DNA from: Thermoguttaceae bacterium
GTDB taxonomy: Bacteria > Planctomycetota > Planctomycetia > Pirellulales > Thermoguttaceae
Direction of reading: 5' to 3'
Assembly: GCA_017405595.1 (NCBI GenBank)
Contig: JAFRAC010000009.1
Span: forward strand, 1-64,000
Length of the DNA: 64,000 nt
The position numbers and the translations under genes are program-made. Position 1 is the stretch's first letter, and the number at the start of each line of letters is the position of its first letter. The notes below the pieces were generated by a model. The model saw only the letters and a program-made list of their open reading frames with translations, did no database searches and was not told the origin of the DNA. Positions 26,544-35,576 of this stretch are shown one piece after another.

Positions 26544-27746
26544 ATGAAATTGATCGAAAGACCGCGTTATTTGGACCGGCTGATTGGGTTAAGGGGAACG
26601 CCCGATATCAAAATCATTACCGGAATGAGAAGATCGGGGAAATCGAAACTTCTTGAAGCGTTTTCGCAGCGGGTGAAAGAGGAATCGCCGGGACAAAACC
26701 TGATCTATATCGACCTTGTTGATTTCGAGAACGAATCGCTCAAGGAAGCGGCGGCGCTTCACCGCTATATCGAAAACCGATATCGGGAAGGGGTTGAGAA
26801 TCTTCTTTTTATCGATGAGATTCAGCTGTGCCGGGGTTTTGAACGGGCTGTCAACAGCCTCCATGCAAAGGGAAAATACGACATCTACCTGACGGGTTCG
26901 AACGCGTTTCTGCTGAGCGCCGACCTTGCCACCCTCTTTACGGGCCGGTTCATTGAAGTGCATGTTTTCCCCTTCAGCTTCACCGAATATTGCGCCTACC
27001 ACAGCTATCGAAATGCTGATGCCGATACGCTTTTCGATTCCTACGCCGAAGAGGGAGGGCTTGCCGGTTCCTACCTCTACCGTTCCGAACGGGATCGGAA
27101 GACCTATATCGAAGATGTTTATAAAACAATCCTCTACCGCGACCTTGTGGAAAAATACAATGTTGTCGACCGAACCGCCCTCGAAAGGCTTTCCGAGTTC
27201 CTTCTCGATAACATCGGCAATGTCACATCGCCGAACAAGGTCAGCAATACGCTCGTTTCCGGACAGGTCTCGACATCTCACGTTACCGTCGGCAACTACA
27301 TCAGATATCTGTGTCACGCGTATCTGTTTTATAAAGTGAAACGGTTCGACGTCAAGGGCAAACGGTATCTGACCAGCGCCGAAAAATACTATTTGTGCGA
27401 TACCGGTATCCGTCAAGCCGTTCTCGGCACGCGGAACAAGGATTACGGCCGGATATACGAAAACATCGTCTGCATTGAGCTGTTGCGGCGCGGTTACGAA
27501 GTTTACATCGGAAAACTCTACGAAAAGGAGATCGATTTCGTTGCGAAACGTGGCGGCGAACAGCTCTATATCCAAGTCAGCGACGATATCAGCCGGCCCG
27601 AGACGTTTCGGCGGGAATACGAGCCGCTCTTAAAGATCAGAGACGCTTACCCCAAAATGATCGTCGCGCGCACCAAACACGAAACGTATTCCTACGAGGG
27701 AATTTCGGTTGTCGATCTTCCCCGCTGGCTGAAAGAAGGAGAATGA
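26544..27746 (+). CDS. AAA-family ATPase with DUF4143 domain
   Basis: A 400-residue protein of the AAA_14 plus DUF4143 family. Walker A IITGMRRSGKSKLL lies near residue 28-41, Walker B ENLLFIDEIQL near 88-98, and sensor-type DIYLTGSNAFLLS near 118. The C-terminal DUF4143 part includes KVSNTLVSGQVSTSHVTVGN (a helix-turn-helix-like segment), YYLCDTGIRQAV and the nuclease-like ending GYEVYIGKLYEKEIDFVAKR with IQVSDD. Families of this type are abundant in gut anaerobes, often as multiple paralogues, and their function is unsettled. It is flanked upstream by paired palindromes and downstream by a structured repeat, which hints at a mobile or accessory origin. Confidence 0.9.
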   Translation: MKLIERPRYLDRLIGLRGTPDIKIITGMRRSGKSKLLEAFSQRVKEESPGQNLIYIDLVDFENESLKEAAALHRYIENRYREGVENLLFIDEIQLCRGFERAVNSLHAKGKYDIYLTGSNAFLLSADLATLFTGRFIEVHVFPFSFTEYCAYHSYRNADADTLFDSYAEEGGLAGSYLYRSERDRKTYIEDVYKTILYRDLVEKYNVVDRTALERLSEFLLDNIGNVTSPNKVSNTLVSGQVSTSHVTVGNYIRYLCHAYLFYKVKRFDVKGKRYLTSAEKYYLCDTGIRQAVLGTRNKDYGRIYENIVCIELLRRGYEVYIGKLYEKEIDFVAKRGGEQLYIQVSDDISRPETFRREYEPLLKIRDAYPKMIVARTKHETYSYEGISVVDLPRWLKEGE

Positions 27747-27795
27747 CCGCCAGCCGGGGGTTGGAAAACCGCGGCGGAGCTTGCCCGCGGGCGTG

Positions 27796-28030
27796 CGGGA
27801 AGGCGCGTTGCTGTTCCCGGAGGGGATTTCGGCGGGCCGGGGTTATCGGATCCAATACCCCCACTTGAAGAGTGGGGGTTTAGGGAGGGTGTGTTTCAGC
27901 TTTCCGAAGGCGGCGGGGATTCCTCCCCCGTTTATAGAACGGGGGGTTCCTCCGCCGCACCAAGCTGATCGGCTGTTGAGTAGAGGAGCTTGGGGAGAGT
28001 GTGCGGGAAGGCGCGTTGCTGTTCCCGGAG
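27796..28030. repeat. Two-hairpin dispersed repeat, copy 1
   Basis: Contains GGTTATCGGATC, hairpin 1 CCCCCACT/AGTGGGGG (27858-27878), TTTCAGCTTTCCGAAGGCGG, hairpin 2 CCCCCGTT/AACGGGGG (27925-27945) and the trailer GCTGATCGGCTGTTGAG... (27964-27993). GCGGGAAGGCGC...CTGTTCCCG occurs on both sides. It fills the 374-bp gap between convergent genes. Confidence 0.85.
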
Positions 28031-28120
28031 GGCTGGTAGAGCGACCGTTTGGACAGAGGGAAAACTGGTGCGACCGCGGAGCCGGGAGCCGGATTAAAAG
28101 CGCCCAGGGCGCTTCGCGGC

Positions 28121-31100
28121 CTAGCGGCCCGGTTTGACCGGGTCGGCGGGACGGGTCGGGCGGACCGGGGGATCGGCCTTGATACGGTTCAGGACTTCGG
28201 CGATTCCCCGTTCGAGCTGCGGGTCGTGCCCCTGCGCGACCGCTTTCGGGTCTTGCGGTACGACGATGTCCGGATCGACCCCGTGCCCCTCGATGATATA
28301 TTCGCCGTCGGGCGCGTTCGTTGCCGAAAGGGGAACGTAAACGGTACCGCCGTCCAAAAGGGTGCCGCGGTCAGAAATCCCGACGACGCCGCCCCAGGAA
28401 CGCTTTCCGATAATCGGGCCGAGACCCGCTTCCCGGAAATAGTAGGGGAAGATATCGCCGTCGCTGGCGCTCGTCTCGTTGATGAGGCAGACCATCCGCG
28501 CGGCACAGGCGTTGTAGGGATAGGTTTCGGGGGTGTCGCGGTCGTTCCCCAGCCGGGTGCCGAGCACTTTCTGGTTCAGACGCATCAGAATCCATTGGGA
28601 AATGTTTCCGCCTCCGTTGTTCCGGTCGTCGATGATCAGCCCGTCCATCTGACGCTGCGGATAGTACCATTTCAGGAACTCATAGGAACCTTCGGCGCCC
28701 ATATCGGGAACATGGATGTAGCCGACTTTGCCGCCGGTCGCTTCGAGAACCCGGTCGCGCCGGTCGAGGACGAACTCCAGGTAGCGCAGGTTCGCCTCGC
28801 TGGCGATCGGCTTGTAGACGATTTCGCGCGCGTCGGCGCCGTCGGCGGTTTTCGCGATCTTCCAGGTGACCTGGCCGCTTTTGCCGCGCAGAAGACGGTA
28901 GGGGTTATCGCTGCCCAGAAGCTCAACGCCGTCGATCTCGAGAATGTAGTCGCCGACCGCGGCATCGATTCCCGGTTCGGTCAGGGGGCTTCGGTATTTC
29001 GGCTCTTCGTTCTGGCCCTTGTATATCTTGGCGATCCGGTATCGGTTTGCGGTTTGGTCGAGTTCAAAGAGCGCACCCGCCAGACCGACCGGTGTCCGTT
29101 TCGGCTGGGCGAAATCGCCCCCCTCGATATAGGTGTGACCGCAGTTGAGTTCCGAAACCATCTCGGAAAGGATGTAGTTCAGATCGCTCCGGTGCGCTGC
29201 GTACGGCAAAAGGGAACTGTACCGCTGGCCGACCTCCTGCCAGTCGCAGCCGTGCATGTTCGAAACGTAGAAGTAGTCGCGGTACCGCCGCCAGACCTCG
29301 TTAAAGATCTCGACCCATTCCCGGCGCGGGTTGATTTCGGTTACCAGTTCGGTCGAAACGGGTTTCGCTTCGCCCGGCGCGGCGGCGGCGTCCCCGACTT
29401 TAAACACGGGACCTTCGCGGTAGATCACGTTTTTCCCGTCGGGGGAAAGGGCGAAGACCGGCGTCTCTTCGGAATAGCATTCCGCCTTCTTCTTGGCGAG
29501 GTCGTAGACCATCACCTTGTCGGGCGTCTCTTCGCTTCGGCCGTAGTAGGGCGCCGACGCGGATTCCCAGAAAAGGAACCCCTCGGCGGCGGCTAAATGC
29601 GCGTAGTTGCCGCTCTCGATATCGAGACGGAACACGCGGCCGGCAAGCCCGTCGAAGTCGATCTCTTTTTTCTCGTCTTTTTCGGACTCTTTTTTGCTTT
29701 CGTCTTCCGCAGACTGTTTTTTCCCGGCGGTTTTGGCGTCGCCGGCGTCCGCCTCTTCGGAGGATGAGCCTTCCTCCTTCTCATCGTCGGCGATTTCGGC
29801 TTCGTCACTTTCGGGGGCGACGGGAGACTGGACATCGGGCCGGAGTGTTACACCGAAGATGCCGGTCATCCGGTTCCCGGCGAAATTCCATTCGATCTGG
29901 CTGATCTGCGGGTAGAATTCGCGGGTGCCGAGGAAATAGAGGATGCCGCCGTCGGGACTCCATGCCGGGGAGAAATGATCGAAGAGGGAATCGGTGACCT
30001 GACGGGACTGCCGTGTTTCGGAATCCCAAATGTAGATGGTGTTGTAATCGACCCCGTTCTGCAGGTTATACGCCAGATAGCGCCCGTCGGGGGACCAGAC
30101 CGCCGAAAACTCGGTTCCGCTGGTGTTGTGCGCGACGAGAACCTTTTCGAACGGAGCGGGCGTGCCGCTGTCCCCCTTCCTTTCGAGGAGGGCGTAGAGG
30201 TTGTTTTTCGCATCGCGTACCGCGAGCTTCTTCGAGTCGCCCGACCAGACAAGGTCGTTGAGCATCGAGGTCATCGAGTCGGTGACCTGAACGCGGTTTT
30301 CGCCGAGCTGGTCGCAGAGCCAGACCTGGTCTTCCCCGGTCTCGTCTGAAATGAAAGCGATCCGTTTTCCGTCTTTCGACCAGACCGCGCCCCGTTCGTG
30401 CGCGTTCGAGGTACGGGTCAGGTTGCGGGGAACGCCCTTTTCGAGCGGAACGGTCCAGACATCGCCCCGGGCGACGAAAAGAGCGCGTTTTCCGCCCGGC
30501 GCCAGTTCAAAGAATTCGATATTGTTTCCGGCGTCGACGCGGGTCGGCCGCGCGTCGAGCGCGTCGGTCGGCACGTGGATCGGAATCGGCCTTTCCTGGT
30601 TCGAGGCGGTATCGAAATATTTCAGTTCGCCGGCCACCTCGTAGACGATCTTCGAGACCCCGTCGGAACTCGCCCAGCGGACGTCCCAGTCGCGGTACGA
30701 GGTTTTCTGTTCAACGGTGTCTTTTTGCGGGTCGTACCGGTAAAGGTTCAGGGCGCCGCTGCGGTCCGAAACGAACCAGGCGGTTCCCCCCGCCCACATC
30801 GGGTCGCGGTCGGTGCGCGGCGTGGTCGGGATCGGCCGGTATGTATCGCTGGTCTGGTCGTAGATCATTAAGTATTGCGCCCAGCCCCCTTCGTACCGTT
30901 TCCAGCTGCGGAAATCGCGAAACAGAGGAGAGAAGACGATATAACGCCCGTCGAGCGCCATGTCGCCCGCGCCCGCCGAGGGGATCGGCAGCGGCCGCGC
31001 CAGTCCGCCGTCGAGCGGGATCAGGAAGAGGCGCGTGAGCGATTCGACACTGTTCGAAAGGCGCGCCGAACGGAACATGACCGATTTGCTGTCGGGCATC

Positions 31101-31567
31101 CAGCCCATGACCTGGCAGTCGTAACCGTGGCGCGGAGCGCGCGGTTTCGGCGTCGGATACCAGGTCAGCTGGCGCGGCTCGCCCCCGTCGGCGGGAATCA
31201 CGTAGACCTGTTCATCGCCGTCGTACTGGCTTGTAAACGCGATCCATTTGCCGTCGGGAGAAAATTTCGGAAAGAGTTCCTGACCCGGATGGGCGGTCAG
31301 CCGGCGGGCGTTTCCCCCTTCGAGCGGCGCTTTCCAAAGGTCGCCGCCGTAACAGAAAACGACCTCGTTCCCCCGGATATCGGGGTAACGGAGGAGTTTC
31401 GTCGGGCCGGCAGGGAAGGGAAGCTGCGCCGCGGTTTCGATCGCGGAGGTTTTCTGAAAGGGAAGCTGTTCGGCGTGAACCGCCGGAAGCGCGCAGACCG
31501 AAAAGAGAAACGCGGCGGCGAACAGGAGGAACGATTTCTGCGGTAATCGAATTGAGTTTTGAGACAT
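28121..31567 (-). CDS. Exported tricorn-like S41 protease
   Basis: A 1148-residue secreted peptidase. The signal peptide (QKSFLLFAAAFLFSVCALPA) follows the ATG at 31567; the open frame upstream runs into the repeat region and is not used. Domain order: TolB-type beta-propeller (LFPKFSPDGKWIAFTSQYDG; AVWSKDGKRIAFISDETG), a second propeller with a Glu/Ser/Lys-rich insertion near residues 595-640, a tricorn core domain (EVWRRYRDYFYVSNMHGCDW), a PDZ domain (AAVGDYILEIDGVELLG) and an S41 protease domain (DGLIIDDRNNGGGNISQWIL; NETSASDGDIFPYYFREAGL). The H of CGHTYIEGGD and S of SASDGD match catalytic positions. Likely periplasmic peptide degradation. The C-terminus is proline-rich. Confidence 0.92.
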   Translation of the reverse strand: MSQNSIRLPQKSFLLFAAAFLFSVCALPAVHAEQLPFQKTSAIETAAQLPFPAGPTKLLRYPDIRGNEVVFCYGGDLWKAPLEGGNARRLTAHPGQELFPKFSPDGKWIAFTSQYDGDEQVYVIPADGGEPRQLTWYPTPKPRAPRHGYDCQVMGWMPDSKSVMFRSARLSNSVESLTRLFLIPLDGGLARPLPIPSAGAGDMALDGRYIVFSPLFRDFRSWKRYEGGWAQYLMIYDQTSDTYRPIPTTPRTDRDPMWAGGTAWFVSDRSGALNLYRYDPQKDTVEQKTSYRDWDVRWASSDGVSKIVYEVAGELKYFDTASNQERPIPIHVPTDALDARPTRVDAGNNIEFFELAPGGKRALFVARGDVWTVPLEKGVPRNLTRTSNAHERGAVWSKDGKRIAFISDETGEDQVWLCDQLGENRVQVTDSMTSMLNDLVWSGDSKKLAVRDAKNNLYALLERKGDSGTPAPFEKVLVAHNTSGTEFSAVWSPDGRYLAYNLQNGVDYNTIYIWDSETRQSRQVTDSLFDHFSPAWSPDGGILYFLGTREFYPQISQIEWNFAGNRMTGIFGVTLRPDVQSPVAPESDEAEIADDEKEEGSSSEEADAGDAKTAGKKQSAEDESKKESEKDEKKEIDFDGLAGRVFRLDIESGNYAHLAAAEGFLFWESASAPYYGRSEETPDKVMVYDLAKKKAECYSEETPVFALSPDGKNVIYREGPVFKVGDAAAAPGEAKPVSTELVTEINPRREWVEIFNEVWRRYRDYFYVSNMHGCDWQEVGQRYSSLLPYAAHRSDLNYILSEMVSELNCGHTYIEGGDFAQPKRTPVGLAGALFELDQTANRYRIAKIYKGQNEEPKYRSPLTEPGIDAAVGDYILEIDGVELLGSDNPYRLLRGKSGQVTWKIAKTADGADAREIVYKPIASEANLRYLEFVLDRRDRVLEATGGKVGYIHVPDMGAEGSYEFLKWYYPQRQMDGLIIDDRNNGGGNISQWILMRLNQKVLGTRLGNDRDTPETYPYNACAARMVCLINETSASDGDIFPYYFREAGLGPIIGKRSWGGVVGISDRGTLLDGGTVYVPLSATNAPDGEYIIEGHGVDPDIVVPQDPKAVAQGHDPQLERGIAEVLNRIKADPPVRPTRPADPVKPGR

Positions 31568-31658
31568 TCGTGAAAACTCCTTGCGGGGATCCGGTATCAT
31601 CAATCTTCTTCGGGGCAGGCCGGACAGTGCGGACTTGCCCCAAAAGCGTATCTTGCTC

Positions 31659-31687
31659 ATTATACCAGGAATGAGGGAGAGGAACAA
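31659..31687 (-). promoter_or_regulatory. Predicted promoter of the tricorn-like gene
   Basis: Minus strand TTGTTC (31687-31682), 17 bp, TATAAT (31664-31659). A GGGGCA...TGCCCC hairpin (31612-31641) lies in the leader. Confidence 0.65.
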
Positions 31688-31734
31688 GGAAACTTTCCGG
31701 GATCCGGGGGGGAAGCGGCGGGAAGGCCTGCAGC

Positions 31735-31905
31735 GAAGCTTGCAGGTTATATCGGGCCTAAATCCCCCGTCTGAAGACGGGGGCGATATGCTGGAGTATT
31801 TTAGCTTTCCGAGGGCGGGAGGGGACCCCCATCCGACTAAAGTCGGAGGATCCCTTGCCCGCTGATAGTGCTGATCGGCTGGGGAGCAGAGGAGCCTGGG
31901 TTGGT
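31735..31905. repeat. Two-hairpin dispersed repeat, copy 2
   Basis: Hairpin 1 CCCCCGTC/GACGGGGG (31764-31783), GGAGTATTTTAGCTTTCCGA, hairpin 2 TCCGACT/AGTCGGA (31832-31847), and the trailer GCTGATCGGCTGGGGAGCAG (31870 on). Located between two minus-strand genes. The remainder of the 380-bp gap holds only the promoter above. Confidence 0.85.
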
Positions 31906-31947
31906 TCGGAGGGCGGCAGGCAGCGCGAAGAAAACCGGGGGCGATAA

Positions 31948-34368
31948 TCACTGCAAGGCCGGGAGCGGGACCTTTTCCCCCTGCAGCTGTTCGGCTTGCT
32001 GGCCGCGGTCGTAAACCCCGTAGAAAGGCGCGTTCGCGTCGAGCCACAGGTAGATTGTCCGGCGGTCCGCGTCGGAAAGGGAAATCTTTTCACCGTGGTT
32101 TTCGTCGTCCAGGATTTTCGTCAGCGGACTCATATCGGCGCCGCACATCCCCGGAAGGGTCGACATGTAACGGATGTTGTTCCCCCCCCACTCGTAATAC
32201 CGGACGTAAGGACGAAGCCCGTGATAGGAGTCGGTAAAGACACCGCTGACCGCGCCGGTAAGGTTCGGCGACGGCCGGCCTTCCTCTCCGCTGTGGCACG
32301 AGATGCAGTTCCGGTCGAGAATCGGCTGAATCAGGCGCGGATAGGAAATCGGAGCCATGTCGGCGGGAGGAGGCGTGACGGCGGAAGGACGGCGGCGCGA
32401 GGCGATCGATACCGCCGCGGCGTTCTTGCCGATCGTCTGAGCCTGTTCGTGGCAGCCGACGCATCCCCGGTTTTCACCCGGCTGGAGATAGACTTCGCTC
32501 CGCATCGACTGGACGGCTTTTCCCTGCGCGTCGACGGCCTGGAAGTAGAGCGGTTTTTCCGCCGGCGCGGTGAAATACGCCGATCCGTCCTCTTCGACCG
32601 GAACGGTACCGATCAGCAGACGGGCATTCTGGCTGTTCGCGTAACCGATCTGCGGATAGTTCGACTGATGGTCGGGAAATTTCGGCAGAATCTGGAAAAT
32701 GCGCAGTTCCTTGATTGGCCGGTCTTCCGGCAGGGGGGTCAGCGATTCGTAAACGTCGGTAAGCATAAAGGTTCCGTCGGCCGGCTTTTCGCCTCCCTTC
32801 GGCAAAGACGAGGGGATGACCGGCGGAACGGGGGTTTCGGCAACCGGGATCGGATACTGGCTCGAGTAGACGCCGTCTTCGTACATCAGTTCCAGGTTTC
32901 CGAACCGGTCGCGGTAATAAAGGCCGGTCTTGCCGGTCGTGTTCGGCTTATGCGGGTAAAGCATTCCCCCGATCGGGTCGTGGCTGTAGGCGGTAAGGTA
33001 AAAATCTTCGGAAAGCGGGAACGGGCTGAAGTAGTACTGATCGCACCGGGATTCGGGTGTGTCTTCGGCCGTTTCGGGGAACGGGAGTTCCGGGGTCAGC
33101 CGCTGGATACAGTCGAGCGTGTCTTCCGATTTTTCGGGGTCGTAACGGACAAGCTGCGGGTCGAGCATAACGAGCGGGCCGCCAACGTCGAGATGATGGG
33201 CGCCCGCGACGAACAGGATCTTGTTCGAGCCGGGAACCGCCTTCGGCTGGTAGAAGGCGCAGATGTCGACCGTGTAATTCCCGAAAAGCGAAACCGCTCC
33301 GGTTCCGTCGGGATTGGAAAGCCAAAGCCCGTGATGGCGGGCCGCGTCCCGGTCGACGTAGTCCCAGCGGCAGTAGATGATCCGGCCGTCGTGCGTGACC
33401 GAGGGCTGCCATTCGTTCGTCTCGTGCCAGGAAAGGGTGGTTACGGTTCCGTCGGCGTTAAGGCGGTGAAGCGTATGCGCCGCCAGCGGTTCCCACGGGC
33501 CGTTGCAGCGGATGAATCCCCCGCGCCGGGTCGACAGAAACACAAGGTCTCCGTCCGGCAGTTCGACCGGGTCGAGATCGTCGTCGCAGCCGGACGTGAG
33601 CTGGGTGATTTCGCGCGTGGCGAGATCCATCTTGTAGAGGTGGAATTTTCCCTCTTCCTCGTTCATGAATTTCGTAACGTAGTCGGCGGAATAATCTTCG
33701 AACCCGGCGCCGTAGAGCTTGACCGGCTGAGTCCCGTCGGTGAATTGCGAGAGATCGGCATAGGCGAAGTAAACCGTTTTCGCATCGTAGGAAAGGCTCA
33801 TCGTCGAGATCGTGCCGAGCGGAAGTTTTCCTTCGGTCAGGTCTTCCGTTTCGAAAGAAAAGCCGGGTTCTTTCAGCAGGAAAATTCCGCCGCCGCAGAT
33901 TCCGGAATGGCGGTAAAAGTACGAAAGGTATTCATGGAGCATCTGGCAGACGAACCGTTCGCGTTTGACAAAAAGAAGCGGCCGGTTCGCGAACAGGGAG
34001 TTCCGGAAAAGGAGATTACGGAGTTCCCAGCGAAGCGACAGATAAAGTTCGCGCCGCTGCTGGTCCGAAAGTGTTTCGACGGCGCTGCGGTCGACGGCAC
34101 CGAACCGGGCTTTCGCCTTTTCGAGCGCTTCTTCGGGAACAAGTTCCTCCTCGCCGAGCCGGTCGATGACGGCATCGCCCCGCTGCAGGAGCGCGCTGAG
34201 CGCGTCGGGCGAATCGACAGAACGGCCGAAATGGGATTCCTGAAGCTGCCAGTCGCTTTCGATCTTGGAACGGAACGCGTCGCCGGCCGGCAGGTTTCCC
34301 GCGAAAATCAAAAGGACGAAAGCGGCGTGGAAGAGGGCGCGGGTGAGGGCGGCGGGGCTGTTTTTCAT
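31948..34368 (-). CDS. HzsA-like dihaem c-type cytochrome with beta-propeller
   Basis: An 806-residue exported protein with signal peptide (FHAAFVLLIFAGNLPAG). The central part carries TolB/PD40-like propeller strands (LSYDAKTVYFAYAD; LPDGDLVFLSTRRGG). The segment from there through WEPLAAHTLHRLNADGTVTT to VTHDGRIIYCRWDYVDRD is the conserved core shared with hydrazine synthase alpha subunits and their many non-anammox planctomycete relatives. Two haem c sites are present: CVGCH near residue 638 and CISCH near 690. Ending in a cytochrome-like domain, it is probably a periplasmic electron-transfer or substrate-binding protein. Nothing suggests hydrazine synthesis, since HzsB/C are absent. Structured repeats flank it on both sides. 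Confidence 0.87.
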   Translation of the reverse strand: MKNSPAALTRALFHAAFVLLIFAGNLPAGDAFRSKIESDWQLQESHFGRSVDSPDALSALLQRGDAVIDRLGEEELVPEEALEKAKARFGAVDRSAVETLSDQQRRELYLSLRWELRNLLFRNSLFANRPLLFVKRERFVCQMLHEYLSYFYRHSGICGGGIFLLKEPGFSFETEDLTEGKLPLGTISTMSLSYDAKTVYFAYADLSQFTDGTQPVKLYGAGFEDYSADYVTKFMNEEEGKFHLYKMDLATREITQLTSGCDDDLDPVELPDGDLVFLSTRRGGFIRCNGPWEPLAAHTLHRLNADGTVTTLSWHETNEWQPSVTHDGRIIYCRWDYVDRDAARHHGLWLSNPDGTGAVSLFGNYTVDICAFYQPKAVPGSNKILFVAGAHHLDVGGPLVMLDPQLVRYDPEKSEDTLDCIQRLTPELPFPETAEDTPESRCDQYYFSPFPLSEDFYLTAYSHDPIGGMLYPHKPNTTGKTGLYYRDRFGNLELMYEDGVYSSQYPIPVAETPVPPVIPSSLPKGGEKPADGTFMLTDVYESLTPLPEDRPIKELRIFQILPKFPDHQSNYPQIGYANSQNARLLIGTVPVEEDGSAYFTAPAEKPLYFQAVDAQGKAVQSMRSEVYLQPGENRGCVGCHEQAQTIGKNAAAVSIASRRRPSAVTPPPADMAPISYPRLIQPILDRNCISCHSGEEGRPSPNLTGAVSGVFTDSYHGLRPYVRYYEWGGNNIRYMSTLPGMCGADMSPLTKILDDENHGEKISLSDADRRTIYLWLDANAPFYGVYDRGQQAEQLQGEKVPLPALQ

Positions 34369-34474
34369 TGTTTTGGTTCCTTTCCCGGGGGGAGGTGCGC
34401 CGGAGGGGGGCGGAGGTTCTGGCCGTGCGGGGGCGAAAAAAAGGGGGGCCGCCGGCGGGTTTCTCTAGGATTAC

Positions 34475-34502
34475 ACTTTACACTTTCCGAAACGTATGTC
34501 AA
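34475..34502 (-). promoter_or_regulatory. Predicted promoter of the HzsA-like gene
   Basis: Minus strand TTGACA (34502-34497), 16 bp, TAAAGT (34480-34475). Confidence 0.6.
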
Positions 34503-34554
34503 GTTTTTCGCGCGCCGGGGATTCAGGGTTGGGGGGTGTTCGGGAAGCCAGTAT

Positions 34555-34975
34555 TGAGATTTTCCGAGGTTATCGGATCGAAATCCCCCGACTGAAGTCG
34601 GGGGCGATAAGTTGGAGTATTTCAGCTTTTCGAGCGCGGTCGGATACCTCCCCCGACTACCCGGTAGCACCGGTTGGCAAATTTCGGCTCCCGGCTACGC
34701 GGTCGCAAAAGCTGGTGCGGCTGCGAAGCCTGCCGCCAAAATCGTCTACCGCGACTCGCGGATCGGAGGGTTCCTTGACCGCTACCGAACCGATCAGCTG
34801 TTGAGCAGGGGAGCCTGGGGTGGTTTGGTGTGGCGGGAAGGCGCTTCGCTGTTCCCGCAATTGGTAGAGCGACCAACGGGAGCGAACGGCAAGGGTGGAA
34901 CAAGAGGGGGTAAAGTTGCCCGCGGGGGCTGGCCCGCCGGGAAGCTGATTAGCTGTTGAGCAGAGGAGCTTGGCC
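34555..34975. repeat. Two-hairpin dispersed repeat, copy 3 (expanded)
   Basis: GGTTATCGGATCGAAAT, hairpin 1 CCCCCGACT/AGTCGGGGG (34585-34604), GGAGTATTTCAGCTTTTCGA, then a second arm split by about 110 bp of extra sequence, and two trailer copies (ending near 34820 and at 34943-34973). GCGGGAAGGCGC...CTGTTCCCG occurs at 34831-34858. No gene lies in the 623-bp gap. Confidence 0.85.
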
Positions 34976-34991
34976 CGCAGAGGGCGGGGGA

Positions 34992-35441
34992 TTAGAGGAT
35001 GTTTTTGACCCGGGGATTCTTCTTTTGGATTTCTTTGGCGTTCCTGAGCAGGTCAGCGAGGGTGATGTTGTCAACGACGTCGTTGATGGCGGCGTAGAGC
35101 TTCTTCCAGACACCGAGCGTGACACACTCTTGCGAGCGGGGACAGATGTTCTCTTCGTGTTCCAGACAGGAAACCGGCGCGAGACTCCCTTCGGTGAGCC
35201 GGAGAATCATTCCGACGGTGTACTCTTCGGGTTTTTTGGCAAGCATGTATCCGCCGCCGGTTCCCCGGATACTCCGCACATAACCGGCCCGGTTCAGAAT
35301 CGAAAAGATCTGTTCGAGGTATTTGATGCTGATCTCCTGACGCTCGGCGATGTCTTTAAGGGGAATGTAGTTCCCGTCCTGATTCAGCGCCAGATCGAGC
35401 ATCGTTCGAACGGCATAACGTCCTTTGGTTGAGATTTTCAT
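34992..35441 (-). CDS. Rrf2-family transcriptional regulator with three-cysteine motif
   Basis: A 149-residue winged-helix regulator. It starts MKISTKGRYAVRTMLDLALN (ATG at 35441), has the recognition region IAERQEISIKYLEQIFSILN and wing SIRGTGGGYMLAKKPEEYTV, then SCLEHEENICPRSQEC, i.e. C-x7-C-x5-C. This resembles the [2Fe-2S]-binding loop of IscR/NsrR-type proteins, so iron-sulfur or thiol sensing is likely. Its closest neighbours are cysK and metY, which suggests a CymR/IscR-like role in cysteine and sulfur supply. Its promoter contains a dyad filling the spacer between -35 and -10, consistent with autorepression. A second Rrf2 gene with the same Cys spacing lies at 48055-48561. Confidence 0.92.
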   Translation of the reverse strand: MKISTKGRYAVRTMLDLALNQDGNYIPLKDIAERQEISIKYLEQIFSILNRAGYVRSIRGTGGGYMLAKKPEEYTVGMILRLTEGSLAPVSCLEHEENICPRSQECVTLGVWKKLYAAINDVVDNITLADLLRNAKEIQKKNPRVKNIL

Positions 35442-35481
35442 GCTTGTTCTCTCCCGGCTCTTTTCCCGCCCCTTTCCTCTT

Positions 35482-35510
35482 AATGTAACCAATCCCATCG
35501 GATTTGTCAA
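35482..35510 (-). promoter_or_regulatory. Rrf2 promoter with operator in the spacer
   Basis: Minus strand TTGACA (35510-35505), 17 bp, TACATT (35487-35482). The dyad AATCC-N4-GGATT (plus-strand AATCCCATCGGATT, 35491-35504) sits exactly between the boxes. Confidence 0.75.
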
Positions 35511-35537
35511 GTTATTCGGGAAGGGCAGAAGGAAAGG

Positions 35538-35567
35538 GAGCGGGAAGGAAACCCTTTCCTTCCCGCT
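35538..35567 (-). terminator. Hairpin downstream of cysK
   Basis: GAGCGGGAAGGAAA (35538-35551) pairs with TTTCCTTCCCGCTC (to 35567). Long stem but only a pyrimidine-rich tail. Confidence 0.6.
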
Positions 35568-35576
35568 CTCAGAAGG

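Noticed and set aside
31948-34368. Evidence for anammox (hydrazine synthase)
   Set aside because: HzsA-like proteins are widespread in other planctomycetes; the HzsB/C partners and hydrazine dehydrogenase are not in the window.
31996-34557. Very long open frame on the plus strand opposite the HzsA-like gene
   Set aside because: It is the antisense of a firmly identified gene in G+C-rich DNA, has Arg/Gly-rich composition without domains, and no ribosome-binding site.
28121-35000. Insertion sequence carrying the tricorn-like and HzsA-like genes
   Set aside because: The flanking repeats are structured but no transposase or target-site duplication was found, so they are reported only as repeats.
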